Counted from the first letter of the stretch, positions 8,778 through 19,249 are shown. The stretch is DNA of 47,057 bases from Phocaeicola paurosaccharolyticus JCM 15092 (GCF_000613805.1 NZ_BAJR01000026.1:1-47057), one strand, 5' to 3'. Translations and numbers: made by a program. Notes: generated by a model from the sequence alone, not told the origin.

Positions 8778-11612
8778 TTAAAAGCCGATTGACACACCAG
8801 CTACAACGCTACGAGTTAATGGATAACCAGCTCCATAACATTCAGGATCTGCCACCTTAACATTATCAAAACAAAGCAAGTCAATACCTCTTACATAAAG
8901 TTTAGCATTGCGTACAACTTTGGTCTTCTGTAACAAACATTGTGGAAGTTTGTAATATACTTCTACACTACGTAATTTCAAGAAAGAACGATCTGCTAAC
9001 CACAATGTATTAGTCTGGTAGTTGTTATCATTACTTTGTGAACTCAAACGAGGATATTTAGCATCCTGGTTTTCCGGAGTCCAACGATTATCAAAGTATT
9101 CCTGAGAAATAGTAGTATTGTTAATCAAAGGCCAGAATAAACTCTTAGTATTTAGAACTGCAGAATATCTGCCTGTACCTTGGAACATAGCATCGAAACC
9201 TAAGCCCTTCCAGTCAGCTCCCAAATGGAATGAATAATAAATCTCAGGTGCAGTAGTACTGTATCCGATTGCTGTTTTATCATTGCTATCAATTACATTG
9301 TCTTTGTTAACATCTTTGTACTTGATATCTCCGGCTTTTACATCAGAGAACAACTGTTTTGGACTGTTGTCAATATCAGCTTGATCCTTGAAGAAACCAA
9401 TAGCTTGTAAACCGTAGGTTTGTTTCAATGGGTCATTAGTAGTAACCAAGTTTGAATATAGACGAGCCTCTTCCAACTGCTCTACAATTTTGTTCTTAGC
9501 AAATAGGAAATTAGCGCCTGTATTAAGTTTCACTTCACCAATCTTCTTGGTATAGTTAGCACCAAAGTCAACGCCCCAGCTATCTACAATACCTGCATTC
9601 TCAAATGGAGTATCAAAACCTAAGATAGATGAGTATTTACCTTTAGAATCTACCCAAATATCTGAACGACGTTCATAGTAACCATCAAGAGTGATATCCA
9701 AGCTATTGAATAAAGATGCATCTACACCAATATTGTATTTGTAAGCCTTCTCATGTCTCAATGAAGGAGAAGCCAAACGTCCTAATACATAGCTACCCAA
9801 CAAACCGTCGTTTGGAGCTAATGGATATGTTGAACCACCACCATAAGTCTGTTCAAAATAATTATAAACTTCATTACCATTGCTATCCAAAGGTAATTGG
9901 TCGCTGTTGATTACACCTGCTGATGCTCTTAACTTTAAGAAGTTAATCCATTCATTATCTTTCATGAAATCTTCTTTTGAAATAACCCATGCTAATGACA
10001 ATGTAGGAGAAATAGCCCATTTGCTACCAGGAGCCATTCTGTTTGAAGCAGAAGCTGAGATGCTCAAGTCAGCAAACATCTTATCTTTATATCCGTAGTG
10101 AGTATAAAGAGAGGTGTTATAGCGGTAGTAAGTGGTATTTAAACCTATAAATTTACGGCTTTCATAATCCCACTTCAACTGGCTATATAAATGATGATCC
10201 TCATTAAGAGCCTTATCATAATACAAAGTTCCAGATACATTGAATGCTTTTTTATAAGTAGTCACTTTAGCAGCACTACCCATATCACTGTCTTTACCTT
10301 CACTAAAGTGAGTGGTAGTAGCAGGTACACCATTTTCCCAAGAAGTAACTATATCACTTCCATAAACGAAAGTCTTAGAATGGTTTTCACGGAACAGAGC
10401 AGTGTTATCATAAGATATCATCACACTTGCGCCTAAGCCAGGAGTGATAGATGATAAGTTCTGAATCAAGGTCATATCGGCAAAAACAGAACGTTCATGC
10501 TGTTTGCTGTATGCAGCTCCTTGCGACATTGCAATAGGATTTAATGTACCTTTCCAGGTAGAATTACCCCCCCATGTTCCATCCTCCAACTTAATAGGGA
10601 ATGCAGCAGAAGGCAACACATAAAGCATACTTGACCATATATTCAAGTCACCACTTGTATCATCAATATTTGTATCGATAGCACCCGGACTTCTGGTTTC
10701 CATCAATGAACCCAATATGTTCAATTTCAACTTTGTGTTATTAGTCAAGTCGATATCCAAGTTCATACGTAAGTTTGCCTTTGAATATTGGTCTTGAGTA
10801 GAATAACCTTCATTTTCGTTTGGACTGCCAATAAATCCTTTGTTGTTAATCAAGCTACCTAATGCATAATAACGGAACTTATCAGCACCGCCACGGAAGC
10901 TAACATTATAAATATTAGTCGATGCCAGTTCACCCATAGTCTCATCTACCCAGTTTACATTAGGATAAAGATAAGGAAGAGTACCCGAATTAAATGCATT
11001 CAGTTCATCTTGGCTATAACGTGGCAACATACCATCGTTAGCCAATGCTTCATTCACTGCTGTGGCATAAGTCGCGCTGTTTACAAACTGAGGTTTTCTA
11101 GCTTGCCACTCGAAACCGTGTTCATAAGATACGTTTACCTCTTTAGTTCTGTATTTACCGCGTTTTGTTTCAATGTTGATTACACCATTGATACCTTTAT
11201 AACCATAGATGGCTACAGCTGCAGCATCTTTTAATACAATTACATTTTCTACCTCTTCTGAAGTGATTTTATCTATATCACGTTCAATACCATCTACTAA
11301 AATCAACGGATTATTTTTAGACATAGTCTTTAAACCGCGTATGTAGAAAGTAGGTTCTGCATTAGAGTATTGGCCATTACCCTGCAGAGTCATCAGACCT
11401 GCACCCTGGCCAAAGAGTGAGTTGCCAATATTCTTTGCACTCCTCTTATTAAAATCTTCATTCTTAATTATAGAAACAGATGAAGTTCTTTCAGCAGCGC
11501 TCTGTGTCTTTGCATAACCAGTGGTCGCAAGGCTGTCATTATATTCTTGTGCTCCTACTTGTACAGATAAACAAGCCAGGACCATAGGAATCATTATTCT
11601 TTTTTTCTTCAT
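8778..11612 (-). CDS. SusC/RagA-type TonB-dependent transporter without the N-terminal regulatory domain
   Basis: 944-aa outer-membrane importer for oligosaccharides. Signal peptide to about residue 21 (VQVGAQ). The plug domain follows almost at once, with SSVSIIKNEDFNKR, IRGLKTMSKNNPLILVDGIERD and NVIVLKDAAAVAIYGYKG (about residues 43-140), the SusC-specific signature. The usual carboxypeptidase-regulatory domain of about 80 residues is absent, unlike the upstream SusC. It ends in GVSIGF, a barrel C terminus. It lies between the first SusD gene (30 bases upstream) and the frameshifted SusD gene (26 bases downstream), so it is in one operon with both. Confidence 0.93.
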   Translation of the reverse strand: MKKKRIMIPMVLACLSVQVGAQEYNDSLATTGYAKTQSAAERTSSVSIIKNEDFNKRSAKNIGNSLFGQGAGLMTLQGNGQYSNAEPTFYIRGLKTMSKNNPLILVDGIERDIDKITSEEVENVIVLKDAAAVAIYGYKGINGVINIETKRGKYRTKEVNVSYEHGFEWQARKPQFVNSATYATAVNEALANDGMLPRYSQDELNAFNSGTLPYLYPNVNWVDETMGELASTNIYNVSFRGGADKFRYYALGSLINNKGFIGSPNENEGYSTQDQYSKANLRMNLDIDLTNNTKLKLNILGSLMETRSPGAIDTNIDDTSGDLNIWSSMLYVLPSAAFPIKLEDGTWGGNSTWKGTLNPIAMSQGAAYSKQHERSVFADMTLIQNLSSITPGLGASVMISYDNTALFRENHSKTFVYGSDIVTSWENGVPATTTHFSEGKDSDMGSAAKVTTYKKAFNVSGTLYYDKALNEDHHLYSQLKWDYESRKFIGLNTTYYRYNTSLYTHYGYKDKMFADLSISASASNRMAPGSKWAISPTLSLAWVISKEDFMKDNEWINFLKLRASAGVINSDQLPLDSNGNEVYNYFEQTYGGGSTYPLAPNDGLLGSYVLGRLASPSLRHEKAYKYNIGVDASLFNSLDITLDGYYERRSDIWVDSKGKYSSILGFDTPFENAGIVDSWGVDFGANYTKKIGEVKLNTGANFLFAKNKIVEQLEEARLYSNLVTTNDPLKQTYGLQAIGFFKDQADIDNSPKQLFSDVKAGDIKYKDVNKDNVIDSNDKTAIGYSTTAPEIYYSFHLGADWKGLGFDAMFQGTGRYSAVLNTKSLFWPLINNTTISQEYFDNRWTPENQDAKYPRLSSQSNDNNYQTNTLWLADRSFLKLRSVEVYYKLPQCLLQKTKVVRNAKLYVRGIDLLCFDNVKVADPECYGAGYPLTRSVVAGVSIGF

Positions 11613-11642
11613 AATTTGTCAAATTTCAATTGGATAATCGAT

Positions 11643-13616
11643 TTACCATCCTGGGTTTTGGACAAGACCATAACCTTTATTAACCTCTGCAGCAGGGAAT
11701 GGAGAGAGATACCATTTTGGATCAAAGCCCTGAGTCCACCATATACGTGATTGTTCATCTTGATCGATGTTAACAATTTCATACTTGAACTTAGTAGGAT
11801 ATGCTTCCTTAGGAGTATCCTTCTTCCAAGATTTCTTCACTTCATTACCTGAACCATCCAAACGGTACATTACCAAACCATGCAACTGTTTAGAGAAGAT
11901 ATCAGCGCGTTTGTAACGTAACAAATCATAGAAGCGAGTATCTTCCATACCCATCTCACAAGCACGTTCACGCAATATTTCATTAATCAAGTTCTCTTTA
12001 TTACTAGTAAGATTCAAAGAAGGGTTGCAGTCTTCGAGTTTGCCCAAGCCTACACGTGCACGTACAATATTAATTTGTTCAAGAGCACCTTTAAAGTCAT
12101 TGTTTGCTTGTAACAAAGCTTCAGCATAAGTCAAATACATATCCGACAAACGCAACATTATCCATTGAGTATATTTACGTTGGTAATCATTGATACACCA
12201 GAACTTCATTGCTCCAAAGCCTGTAGCAATCATACCTTTTTGTTGAACAGGATTTTGTCCGGCATGATAACCATATACCCAAGCTTCTGTTGGGTCACCC
12301 GACATATTACCTGTAACACCATCCAATACAGCTGGTTGACCATTTACGCGCATCTCTTCGTACAGACGAGGGTCACGCGTCAAGACAGGGCTCTTTGTTG
12401 GATTGCCAGTCATAAACATTTGATCCAATTTACCATCAGCTTCAGTTTTTGCCCAATTAAATGGAGTACCGTCAGCCCAAGGGAACATCTCCATGTATTC
12501 TACTGTAGAACAGTAACCACGACCGATGTTTGTCCAATACATGAATGTATATTTAGAGTCGCCATTGTAAGTAGTACCACTAGCACGTACACTATGAATA
12601 ATTTCACGGCTATTCTGCTCCATATAGCCCAAACGATAAGCCAAACGATAATCTTCCGGACGGATTGTACCATTAGTCTTTGTTGCTTGAGTCAATTCAT
12701 AATAACCATTGCTCTTCAACATGGTAAAGAATTCCTGACATGCTTTCAAACATTGTTTCCACAAATCAGCTTTATATCCACCATACCAAACTGTAAGATC
12801 AGTAACACCTGGGTAGTAAGCTTCGTTATCATTGAATAGAGGTGAAGCTGCAAACTGCAACACTTTACACTTCATACCCATAGCAGCTGCTTTAGTCCAA
12901 CGTCCGGTCTCAGTATCAGGGTCTGTTACAGACCAAGGAAGATTAGGAGTAGCTTCATCAAGTAATTTCACGATGTGGTTTACTACCTCTTCTACTGTAT
13001 TACGAGGAAGATTATAGCTAGCATCCAAACCTGTAAAAGTACTCTCTACGATAGGAACACCACCATAGTGACGGAATACATCGAAGTAACGTGTTGCTAC
13101 AATACATTTAGCTTGAGCAACCATTGATTTCTTTTCATCATCACTCAAACCAGGTACTTTATCAATATTTTCCATTAACAGATATGCGTTGTGAATAGCT
13201 GTCCATATTGAATTACGAAGATAGTCGAAACGATCAGAGCGAACTCCATGTAAAGCAGATAGGTTACCTTTATAATAACTGCCCTTTATACCAGAGCTAT
13301 ATGTAAAGATATAGAGATCTGTCAGTGCATCCAACTTACCTACATAAGGGTTTGCACTTTCAAATTGTGTCATACGACCGGAGTTATTAATTCCAAGTCC
13401 ATAATACTGGTAAGTATATAGGTTTGTCAAGAACTGACGAGTATATTCAGCATTAGTGAATACAGTATCTTTGGTAATTGACCCACCGGGGGCTTTTTCC
13501 AAGAAAGCATTTCCGAACTTGATATCATCTACGCACGATGAAGCAACGACAGATGTCAACATCAAGCCTAAAGCAGCTTTAAAGATATATTTATGATTTT
13601 TTTTCATACTTTTCAA
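11643..13616 (-). CDS. SusD/RagB family surface lipoprotein
   Basis: 657-aa glycan-binding lipoprotein, partner of the SusC ending at 13630. Lipobox VASSC (Cys28) then VDD. Typical N-terminal SusD features include NAEYTRQFLTNLYTYQYYG and the TPR segment VAQAKCIVATRYFDVFRHYGGVP. Near the C terminus are LRLSDMYLTYAEALLQAN, RACEMGMEDTRFYDLLRYKRAD and the closing PAAEVNKGYGLVQNPGW. It starts 13 bases after the SusC stop. It would hold the ligand over the barrel and act as its lid. Confidence 0.94.
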   Translation of the reverse strand: MKSMKKNHKYIFKAALGLMLTSVVASSCVDDIKFGNAFLEKAPGGSITKDTVFTNAEYTRQFLTNLYTYQYYGLGINNSGRMTQFESANPYVGKLDALTDLYIFTYSSGIKGSYYKGNLSALHGVRSDRFDYLRNSIWTAIHNAYLLMENIDKVPGLSDDEKKSMVAQAKCIVATRYFDVFRHYGGVPIVESTFTGLDASYNLPRNTVEEVVNHIVKLLDEATPNLPWSVTDPDTETGRWTKAAAMGMKCKVLQFAASPLFNDNEAYYPGVTDLTVWYGGYKADLWKQCLKACQEFFTMLKSNGYYELTQATKTNGTIRPEDYRLAYRLGYMEQNSREIIHSVRASGTTYNGDSKYTFMYWTNIGRGYCSTVEYMEMFPWADGTPFNWAKTEADGKLDQMFMTGNPTKSPVLTRDPRLYEEMRVNGQPAVLDGVTGNMSGDPTEAWVYGYHAGQNPVQQKGMIATGFGAMKFWCINDYQRKYTQWIMLRLSDMYLTYAEALLQANNDFKGALEQINIVRARVGLGKLEDCNPSLNLTSNKENLINEILRERACEMGMEDTRFYDLLRYKRADIFSKQLHGLVMYRLDGSGNEVKKSWKKDTPKEAYPTKFKYEIVNIDQDEQSRIWWTQGFDPKWYLSPFPAAEVNKGYGLVQNPGW

Positions 13617-13629
13617 TGTGATTTAAAGA

Positions 13630-16600
13630 TTAGAAACCAAGTTTCAAACTCAATGAATAAGTTTTAGTCAACGGATAACTTGGAGAGTTACTAGCTCTTG
13701 ATTCCGGGTCACCAAATACATAAGGAGTAAATGTTAGTAAATTATAACCGGTCAAAGATAACTGACAAGTATTAAGCTTCAATTTCTTCATGAAAGGGAA
13801 ATTGAAGTTATAAGCAACCTGCAAGTTTTTCAGACGCAAATATTTTGAATCTTTTTCCCACAATGTTGAACTTTGATAGTTGTTATTACCATTTTCGAAA
13901 GTTGCACGTGGAAATTCAGCATTTGGATCAGGATTTTCATTTGTCCAAGTATTGGTTGTGTGGAATTTCAACAAACCACCATCGTTAATTGTCTGACGGT
14001 TAGTAAATGGACGTTGGAATACATTAGAGATTTGTCTTGTTACGTTCCAAGCACCTGCCCACAACATAGAAACGTCAAAGCCTTTCCAGCTGAAGCCTAA
14101 GTTTACACCTGCCATATATTCAGGATCGTCAGTGAATCCTAAGTCACGAGACATATCGCTATCCGAAATAATGCCATCACCACTTAAGTCTACATACACA
14201 CAGTCACCATTCTTTAAGTTCTCACCAGCTAACTGTACAGGCATTTCAGCACCATATACATCTTTATAGCGTTGTGGAGTTGTCTCAGAGTTATAGTATT
14301 CAAAGAACTGGTATTGTGAACGAACACCGATACGACGGTTCTTCAAACTCATGTATTCAAAATCTTTAGGAGATTCCTTGTTTTCAACAATCTTATTCTG
14401 GTTGTACATCAAGTTCACGCCGACATTGTAACGGAAATCACTACCTATCTTATCGTTCCATTTTAAAGAAAGTTCCCAACCCCAGCTCTTAACACGACCT
14501 AAGTTTGCAGTAGGCAAGTTAAAACCAAGTATACCAGGAGCTGTACCATCTGACAACAAGATATCTTTACGATCTTCTGTAAAGTAATCGAATGATGTTG
14601 ATAGATGATCATCGAAGAAGTTCATGTCTACACCGTAGTTGTTCTTCAACGCTTTTTCCCATGTTACATCAGGGTTGTTCTTACCATCTTCGAATGCACC
14701 AGGACTAACTGTTCCATTATTGATACCAAAGACATAACCATTACCATGACGAGGAAGTAAACCTGTATCATTAGTATAGTATGGGTCAGCAGTATACATA
14801 AAACGTGTAACACCACGGTCATTACCAACCAAACCAATAGAGTATCTTAACTTCATGAAACTAATTAATGGTTTCAATGGTTTGAAGAATTTTTCTTCAC
14901 TGATGATATAACCAAATGATCCTGAAGGGAAAGTACCAAAACGTTTTCCTTCAGCAAAGTTTTCAGAACCGTTGTAACCTATATTGAACTCAGCCAAGTA
15001 ACGGTTTTTGTAGCTATAAGTAGTACGACCTGCAAAACCAACCAAACCACGAGGGATATCAGAATAAGATCCTGGATAGTACTCCTTACTTTGGTTATAC
15101 AATGCTAAAGCTGTAACAGCATGATCACCAAAAGTACGAGACCAATTAAATGCTGCTTCCATGTACCAGTCACGAGCCTTACCAGGTTCTCTTGCACTAT
15201 CGAAAGTAACCTCTTTATCATTACCATTCTTGCGGTATACCAATTGAGGTTGTCCGTTTGCATCATAAATTATGTTACCTTGATCATCTGTAGATACAAT
15301 TGGAGTATAAGAAGCTAATGAATGTGTAGCTTGAGTCTGAGCAGAGAAACTGCTGTTATAAGAACCCTTTATGTGGAATTTCAAACCTTTTGTAATGAAA
15401 TCCAACTTCTGTTCCAACTTCACATCAGAAGTAAGTTTGTTGTTGCTGCTCTGCATATAACCTACGCCATAGTAACTCATACCTGCTGCACCTACAAAAG
15501 GAAGACGTAAATCAGGATTGTCTGCATAAGGTTCATCTGTCAAAGCAATCAAGTGGCCATTAACCAAGCCCGGGCTTGAGAATGGAGTAGAATAGTACAT
15601 ATTAATAAGCATACCAGCACTACCTTGACCTGTGTAAGGTTTATTGGCATCGTCTACACTACCTGCAACATTCATAGATAAAGTAGTAGTTTTTGTTACA
15701 TCAATATCCAAGTTACTACGATAGTTAAAACGCTTGTAAGAATAGTCTACACTATATGGCAAACCAAAATTATCGAACAAACCACCTTGAGTATATGCAC
15801 CTGCCGAAATAAAGTAGCGAACAGATTTTGTACCACCCGAAATGTTTACGTTGTGCTGAGTCTGCAAAGTAGCATCTTTCAAACAGTAGCTAATCCAGTC
15901 TGTACTAGGGAAGCGGATTGGGTCAGAACCATCTTTGAATTTCTGAACAACCGCATCAGTAAACATTACATTTTCTACACCATCATTGCGTTGCATTTGG
16001 TTATAGAAAGTAGCATATTCGTATGAACTTGCCATTTCCAATGGCTTAGTTGGGGCAATAATACTGGCTGAAGTAGAAAATGATATTTTCGCTTTACCTT
16101 CAGCACCACGTTTAGTAGTAATCAAAACTACACCGTTGGCACCACGAACACCAAATACAGCTGTAGCAGAAGCATCTTTCAATATGGAGATGCTCTCAAT
16201 TTCATTCGGGTCGATGCTATTGAAATCACGTTCAACACCATCAACCTGAATCAAAGGAGCTGAATCATTAAATGTAGCTTTACCACGTACAAAGATAGAT
16301 GCAGCATCACTTCCAGGCTCACCTGAATACTGTACAGTAGTAAGACCAGCCATCTGACCAGTCAACATGTTTGATATAGAACCGGTAGGTGTTTTTGCCA
16401 ATTCTTTACCACCAACACTTGCTAATGATCCTGTTACTGATACTTTTTTCTGAGTACCGTAAGCTACAACTTCGACTTCGCCCAATACTTGTGTATCTTC
16501 ATCAAGTACAATGTTCAGATTTGTTCCACTTACTACTACCACTTTAGGATTGTAACCAATGAATGAAACGACTAATTTAGCCTTGTCAGGTACATTCCCT

Positions 16601-16866
16601 AAACTGAACTTTCCATCAAAATCGGTTATGGTACCAATAGTCGTTTTTTCGATTACAACATTGGCTCCAATAATGGGTTCTCCATTTTTGTCCATGACGG
16701 TACCGGTAATGGTTCTTTTCTGCTGCATTTGCTCGTAACTATTAGTTACAGCTTTGCTTTCCGCCCCAAGAACAGGAGCAAAAGGTGCAGACAGCAAAAA
16801 AACAAGAAGAAGCCACCTTGACTTTACACGGTAGCCATACAGATTTTTTTCTTTTCTGTGTCTCAT
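13630..16866 (-). CDS. SusC/RagA-type TonB-dependent transporter
   Basis: 1078-aa oligosaccharide importer, first gene of the SusC/D operon. Signal segment about residues 17-35. A carboxypeptidase-regulatory domain spans 51-122 (ITGTVMDKNGEPIIGANVVI). A TonB-box-like EVEVVAYGTQ lies near 130-139. The plug has FVRGKATFNDSAPLIQVDGVERD and ISILKDASATAVFGVRGANGV. The remainder is the barrel, ending YSLSLKLGF. A strong dyad and a -7-like box lie 55-100 bases upstream. With the SusD gene it forms the main capture-and-import unit. The rhamnogalacturonan lyase next door suggests RG-I oligosaccharides as cargo; that is inference. Confidence 0.95.
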   Translation of the reverse strand: MRHRKEKNLYGYRVKSRWLLLVFLLSAPFAPVLGAESKAVTNSYEQMQQKRTITGTVMDKNGEPIIGANVVIEKTTIGTITDFDGKFSLGNVPDKAKLVVSFIGYNPKVVVVSGTNLNIVLDEDTQVLGEVEVVAYGTQKKVSVTGSLASVGGKELAKTPTGSISNMLTGQMAGLTTVQYSGEPGSDAASIFVRGKATFNDSAPLIQVDGVERDFNSIDPNEIESISILKDASATAVFGVRGANGVVLITTKRGAEGKAKISFSTSASIIAPTKPLEMASSYEYATFYNQMQRNDGVENVMFTDAVVQKFKDGSDPIRFPSTDWISYCLKDATLQTQHNVNISGGTKSVRYFISAGAYTQGGLFDNFGLPYSVDYSYKRFNYRSNLDIDVTKTTTLSMNVAGSVDDANKPYTGQGSAGMLINMYYSTPFSSPGLVNGHLIALTDEPYADNPDLRLPFVGAAGMSYYGVGYMQSSNNKLTSDVKLEQKLDFITKGLKFHIKGSYNSSFSAQTQATHSLASYTPIVSTDDQGNIIYDANGQPQLVYRKNGNDKEVTFDSAREPGKARDWYMEAAFNWSRTFGDHAVTALALYNQSKEYYPGSYSDIPRGLVGFAGRTTYSYKNRYLAEFNIGYNGSENFAEGKRFGTFPSGSFGYIISEEKFFKPLKPLISFMKLRYSIGLVGNDRGVTRFMYTADPYYTNDTGLLPRHGNGYVFGINNGTVSPGAFEDGKNNPDVTWEKALKNNYGVDMNFFDDHLSTSFDYFTEDRKDILLSDGTAPGILGFNLPTANLGRVKSWGWELSLKWNDKIGSDFRYNVGVNLMYNQNKIVENKESPKDFEYMSLKNRRIGVRSQYQFFEYYNSETTPQRYKDVYGAEMPVQLAGENLKNGDCVYVDLSGDGIISDSDMSRDLGFTDDPEYMAGVNLGFSWKGFDVSMLWAGAWNVTRQISNVFQRPFTNRQTINDGGLLKFHTTNTWTNENPDPNAEFPRATFENGNNNYQSSTLWEKDSKYLRLKNLQVAYNFNFPFMKKLKLNTCQLSLTGYNLLTFTPYVFGDPESRASNSPSYPLTKTYSLSLKLGF

Positions 16867-16920
16867 GCTTTAATTGTTTAGTATTAGAATCTCTATAAAA
16901 AATTTGGTTCAAAAATATTT

Positions 16921-16957
16921 AACCTATATAGATGCTGGATTTCCATCTACATAGGTT
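16921..16957 (-). promoter_or_regulatory. 14-bp leader dyad or hairpin ahead of SusC
   Basis: AACCTATATAGATG (16921-16934) and CATCTACATAGGTT (16944-16957) are inverted repeats matching at 13 of 14 positions, with a 9-nt loop. It lies 55 bases before the SusC start and just downstream of a -7-like box. It is therefore either an operator at the start site or a hairpin at the 5' end of the PUL mRNA. Confidence 0.65.
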
Positions 16958-16961
16958 AATG

Positions 16962-16969
16962 CAAATATA
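16962..16969 (-). promoter_or_regulatory. Possible -7 box of the SusC/SusD operon
   Basis: Reads TATATTTG on the minus strand, a match to TAnnTTTG. The nearest TTTG upstream is 25 nt away, longer than the usual 19-21, so the -33 element is weak. Weak -33 boxes are common where an activator is needed. Confidence 0.45.
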
Positions 16970-17192
16970 TTCTATATAAAAAAAGTGTTAAATGCAAAAT
17001 TGTACATATACATAGATTATTATATACATTTCTACTCAAAATGACCAATTAGATACTATTTAATAAGTAATAAGAGGTAATTACAGATTTAACTGGTCTT
17101 AAATTAATTATACACTCGTTATACTATCTCCATCCATTTTGAATAGAATGATTGCAACAAATTTGATTTATCTGGTTTCTGTTTATGATTAA
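16970..17192. other. AT-rich intergenic region between the lyase and SusC genes
   Basis: Together with the leader this makes a 326-base gap. Beyond the box and dyad described separately it is very AT-rich. I find no open frame of note, no clear terminator for the lyase gene and no RNA gene. It probably holds an activator site for the SusC operon. Confidence 0.5.
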
Positions 17193-19145
17193 TTATTTAA
17201 ACAGATAACCTCTGAATAGACATTTTTTCAAGTCCGGACCGAAATAAAAGCCTGGATGAGTAGGTTGGTTATAAGCCACATTCTGAGTTACAATGCTCAA
17301 ACGGTATAAAGGATCTTCCATGAATGTATGGAAACGATACTCTGTTGGATAGGTAGATACATATAAACGTAGCGATGAACTATCCGGTGTACGGAATAAG
17401 ATTTCCTCTCGCCAATCCCCTACTATATCACCTTGAATAGATGGGTTTGCTTTGGTTCCGTTATTCCATGTGATGCCTTCAAACTGTTGCAGAGGTTTAC
17501 ATACACCCTCCTTCCAATCATATTTACTCACAGCTGCCTTGTCAAGTAGCTCACGCATTAAGTCTCCATCCCACCATACAGCCATATTCACCGAAAGTGT
17601 CCTCATATTAGGATTCACTGTTCCACCTTTTATATTGCGTATACCTTTCGACTGCCAAGACCACATTTCCAATCCATAATTAGTAGGATCAATATCTGCA
17701 GCCATGCAACGGCCTACATCATCACTGCTCTTTTCTTGGAAGATAACTTCACCTGTAGCAGCATTACGGAAACTAGTTCCATCTTTTTTGTTTTCATGGC
17801 AGCCCCATATTTGAAAACCTTCCATGTCCGGAGCAAACTTAGTGAGATGCATTGCGTCACCATGCCCCATACCTGTAGTATAAAGTCCCTTACCATTATT
17901 GTCAATAGCACACTGTCCGTAAATTATCTCATCACAACCATCACCATCCACATCGGCAACGCGTAAGTTATGATTCCCTTGTCCTGACCATCCTTCGTTA
18001 CCTGGTTGTTTACTATCAAATACCCAACGGCTTTTCAACTCTTTTCCATCCCAATCATAAGCAGCCAAAACCGCACGTGTATAATAGCCACGACACATCA
18101 CCACGCTAGGATGAACTCCATCCAAGTAAGCAACACAAGCTAAGAAACGGTCACTTCTGTTGGCACGGTTATCTCCCCAATCGGATAGGTTGCCACGTGC
18201 AGGAACATAGTCAATGGTCTTCATGGCTTCGCCTGTCAATCCACTAAACACTGTCAGGTATTCATTACCAGTAAGAATTCGTCCCTGATTCTTGTTTGTA
18301 GGCTTCCAGTCCTTATTCTTTTCTATAACCTTATTAATATTGGGATCCTTATTGACCAATTTTTCCACATCGACAGGCTCTCCTACTTCGCGATAATCAG
18401 CATTAGCATCGCCTATAATCTTTCCTTTTCCATCTATTGTACCGTCGGATGTTTTCATCACAACTTCAGAACATCCGTCACCATCCAAATCATAAACCAT
18501 GAATTGTGTATAATGAGCTCCGGCTCTTACATTCCTTCCCAAGTCAATACGCCACAACTTTTCACCTGTTAAACGATAGCAGTCAAAAAGTACATTACCT
18601 GTATATCCGTCGTGTGCATTATCGTGAGAGTTCGAAGGATCCCATTTCAAGATTATCTCATATGATCCATCTCCATCCACATCGCCAATAGAAGCGTCAT
18701 TGGCATTATATTGATATGTGTCTCCCGATGGGGTAACTCCGTCGGCAGGTTTGACTAATGGAATATCTACATAACCTATAGGTGCATTTGCCGGTAAAGT
18801 ATATTTACCGCAAGTTTCTGTCAGCTCTTTCCCTTTCATTACCGGTTTAATCTGATAATCGGCAGATGAAATATCTCCATAGGAATCCAGGTAGTAAGTT
18901 CCCTGGCTGGCAGGTACTGAAGCTACTTTTTTCCCATTTCTGTATACATTAAATGATATTTTCATTGGATCGGCGGACAAATAGCGCCAAGTAACAAAAA
19001 CTTGATTAGCTGATTTACGAACTGCGACTACCCCACGTCCCAACTTCTCCATCTGACGAGTAGGCATTTTCGCTGAAATCTGAAAAGAGTTTAAACTCAA
19101 AGCTCCTAAAAGCAAGAAAGCTATTTTTAAGCCCGTTTTTTTCAT
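17193..19145 (-). CDS. Rhamnogalacturonan lyase, polysaccharide lyase family 11
   Basis: 650-aa secreted enzyme that cleaves the rhamnogalacturonan-I backbone by beta-elimination. Signal peptide about residues 1-25 (ISAK). An N-terminal beta domain (MEKLGRGVVAVR, VFVTWRYLSADP) is followed by a propeller with repeated calcium-binding DxDGDG motifs: IGDVDGDGSYEIILKW, VYDLDGDGCSEVVMK and VADVDGDGCDEIIYG. The C-terminal IVGDWREEILFRT, RFHTFMEDPLYR and QPTHPGFYFGPDL segments are typical of PL11. The length is normal and no lipobox is seen, so it is periplasmic or released. It is on the same strand as the SusC/D operon but 326 bases upstream with its own leader. It gives the best clue to the PUL substrate. 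Confidence 0.93.
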   Translation of the reverse strand: MKKTGLKIAFLLLGALSLNSFQISAKMPTRQMEKLGRGVVAVRKSANQVFVTWRYLSADPMKISFNVYRNGKKVASVPASQGTYYLDSYGDISSADYQIKPVMKGKELTETCGKYTLPANAPIGYVDIPLVKPADGVTPSGDTYQYNANDASIGDVDGDGSYEIILKWDPSNSHDNAHDGYTGNVLFDCYRLTGEKLWRIDLGRNVRAGAHYTQFMVYDLDGDGCSEVVMKTSDGTIDGKGKIIGDANADYREVGEPVDVEKLVNKDPNINKVIEKNKDWKPTNKNQGRILTGNEYLTVFSGLTGEAMKTIDYVPARGNLSDWGDNRANRSDRFLACVAYLDGVHPSVVMCRGYYTRAVLAAYDWDGKELKSRWVFDSKQPGNEGWSGQGNHNLRVADVDGDGCDEIIYGQCAIDNNGKGLYTTGMGHGDAMHLTKFAPDMEGFQIWGCHENKKDGTSFRNAATGEVIFQEKSSDDVGRCMAADIDPTNYGLEMWSWQSKGIRNIKGGTVNPNMRTLSVNMAVWWDGDLMRELLDKAAVSKYDWKEGVCKPLQQFEGITWNNGTKANPSIQGDIVGDWREEILFRTPDSSSLRLYVSTYPTEYRFHTFMEDPLYRLSIVTQNVAYNQPTHPGFYFGPDLKKCLFRGYLFK

Positions 19146-19249
19146 AAGATTCTATTATAGGTTATTTCTTTTATCAAAAAAGACTAATTTTCTAGTTACA
19201 AAAGAATCTTTTTTTGGAAAAAGACACTAAGTAAAATCATTCATAAACA

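Noticed and set aside
12165..12839. 224-residue plus-strand frame inside the first SusD gene
   Set aside because: Shadow of a gene with strong SusD features on the other strand; its composition is unlike a real protein.
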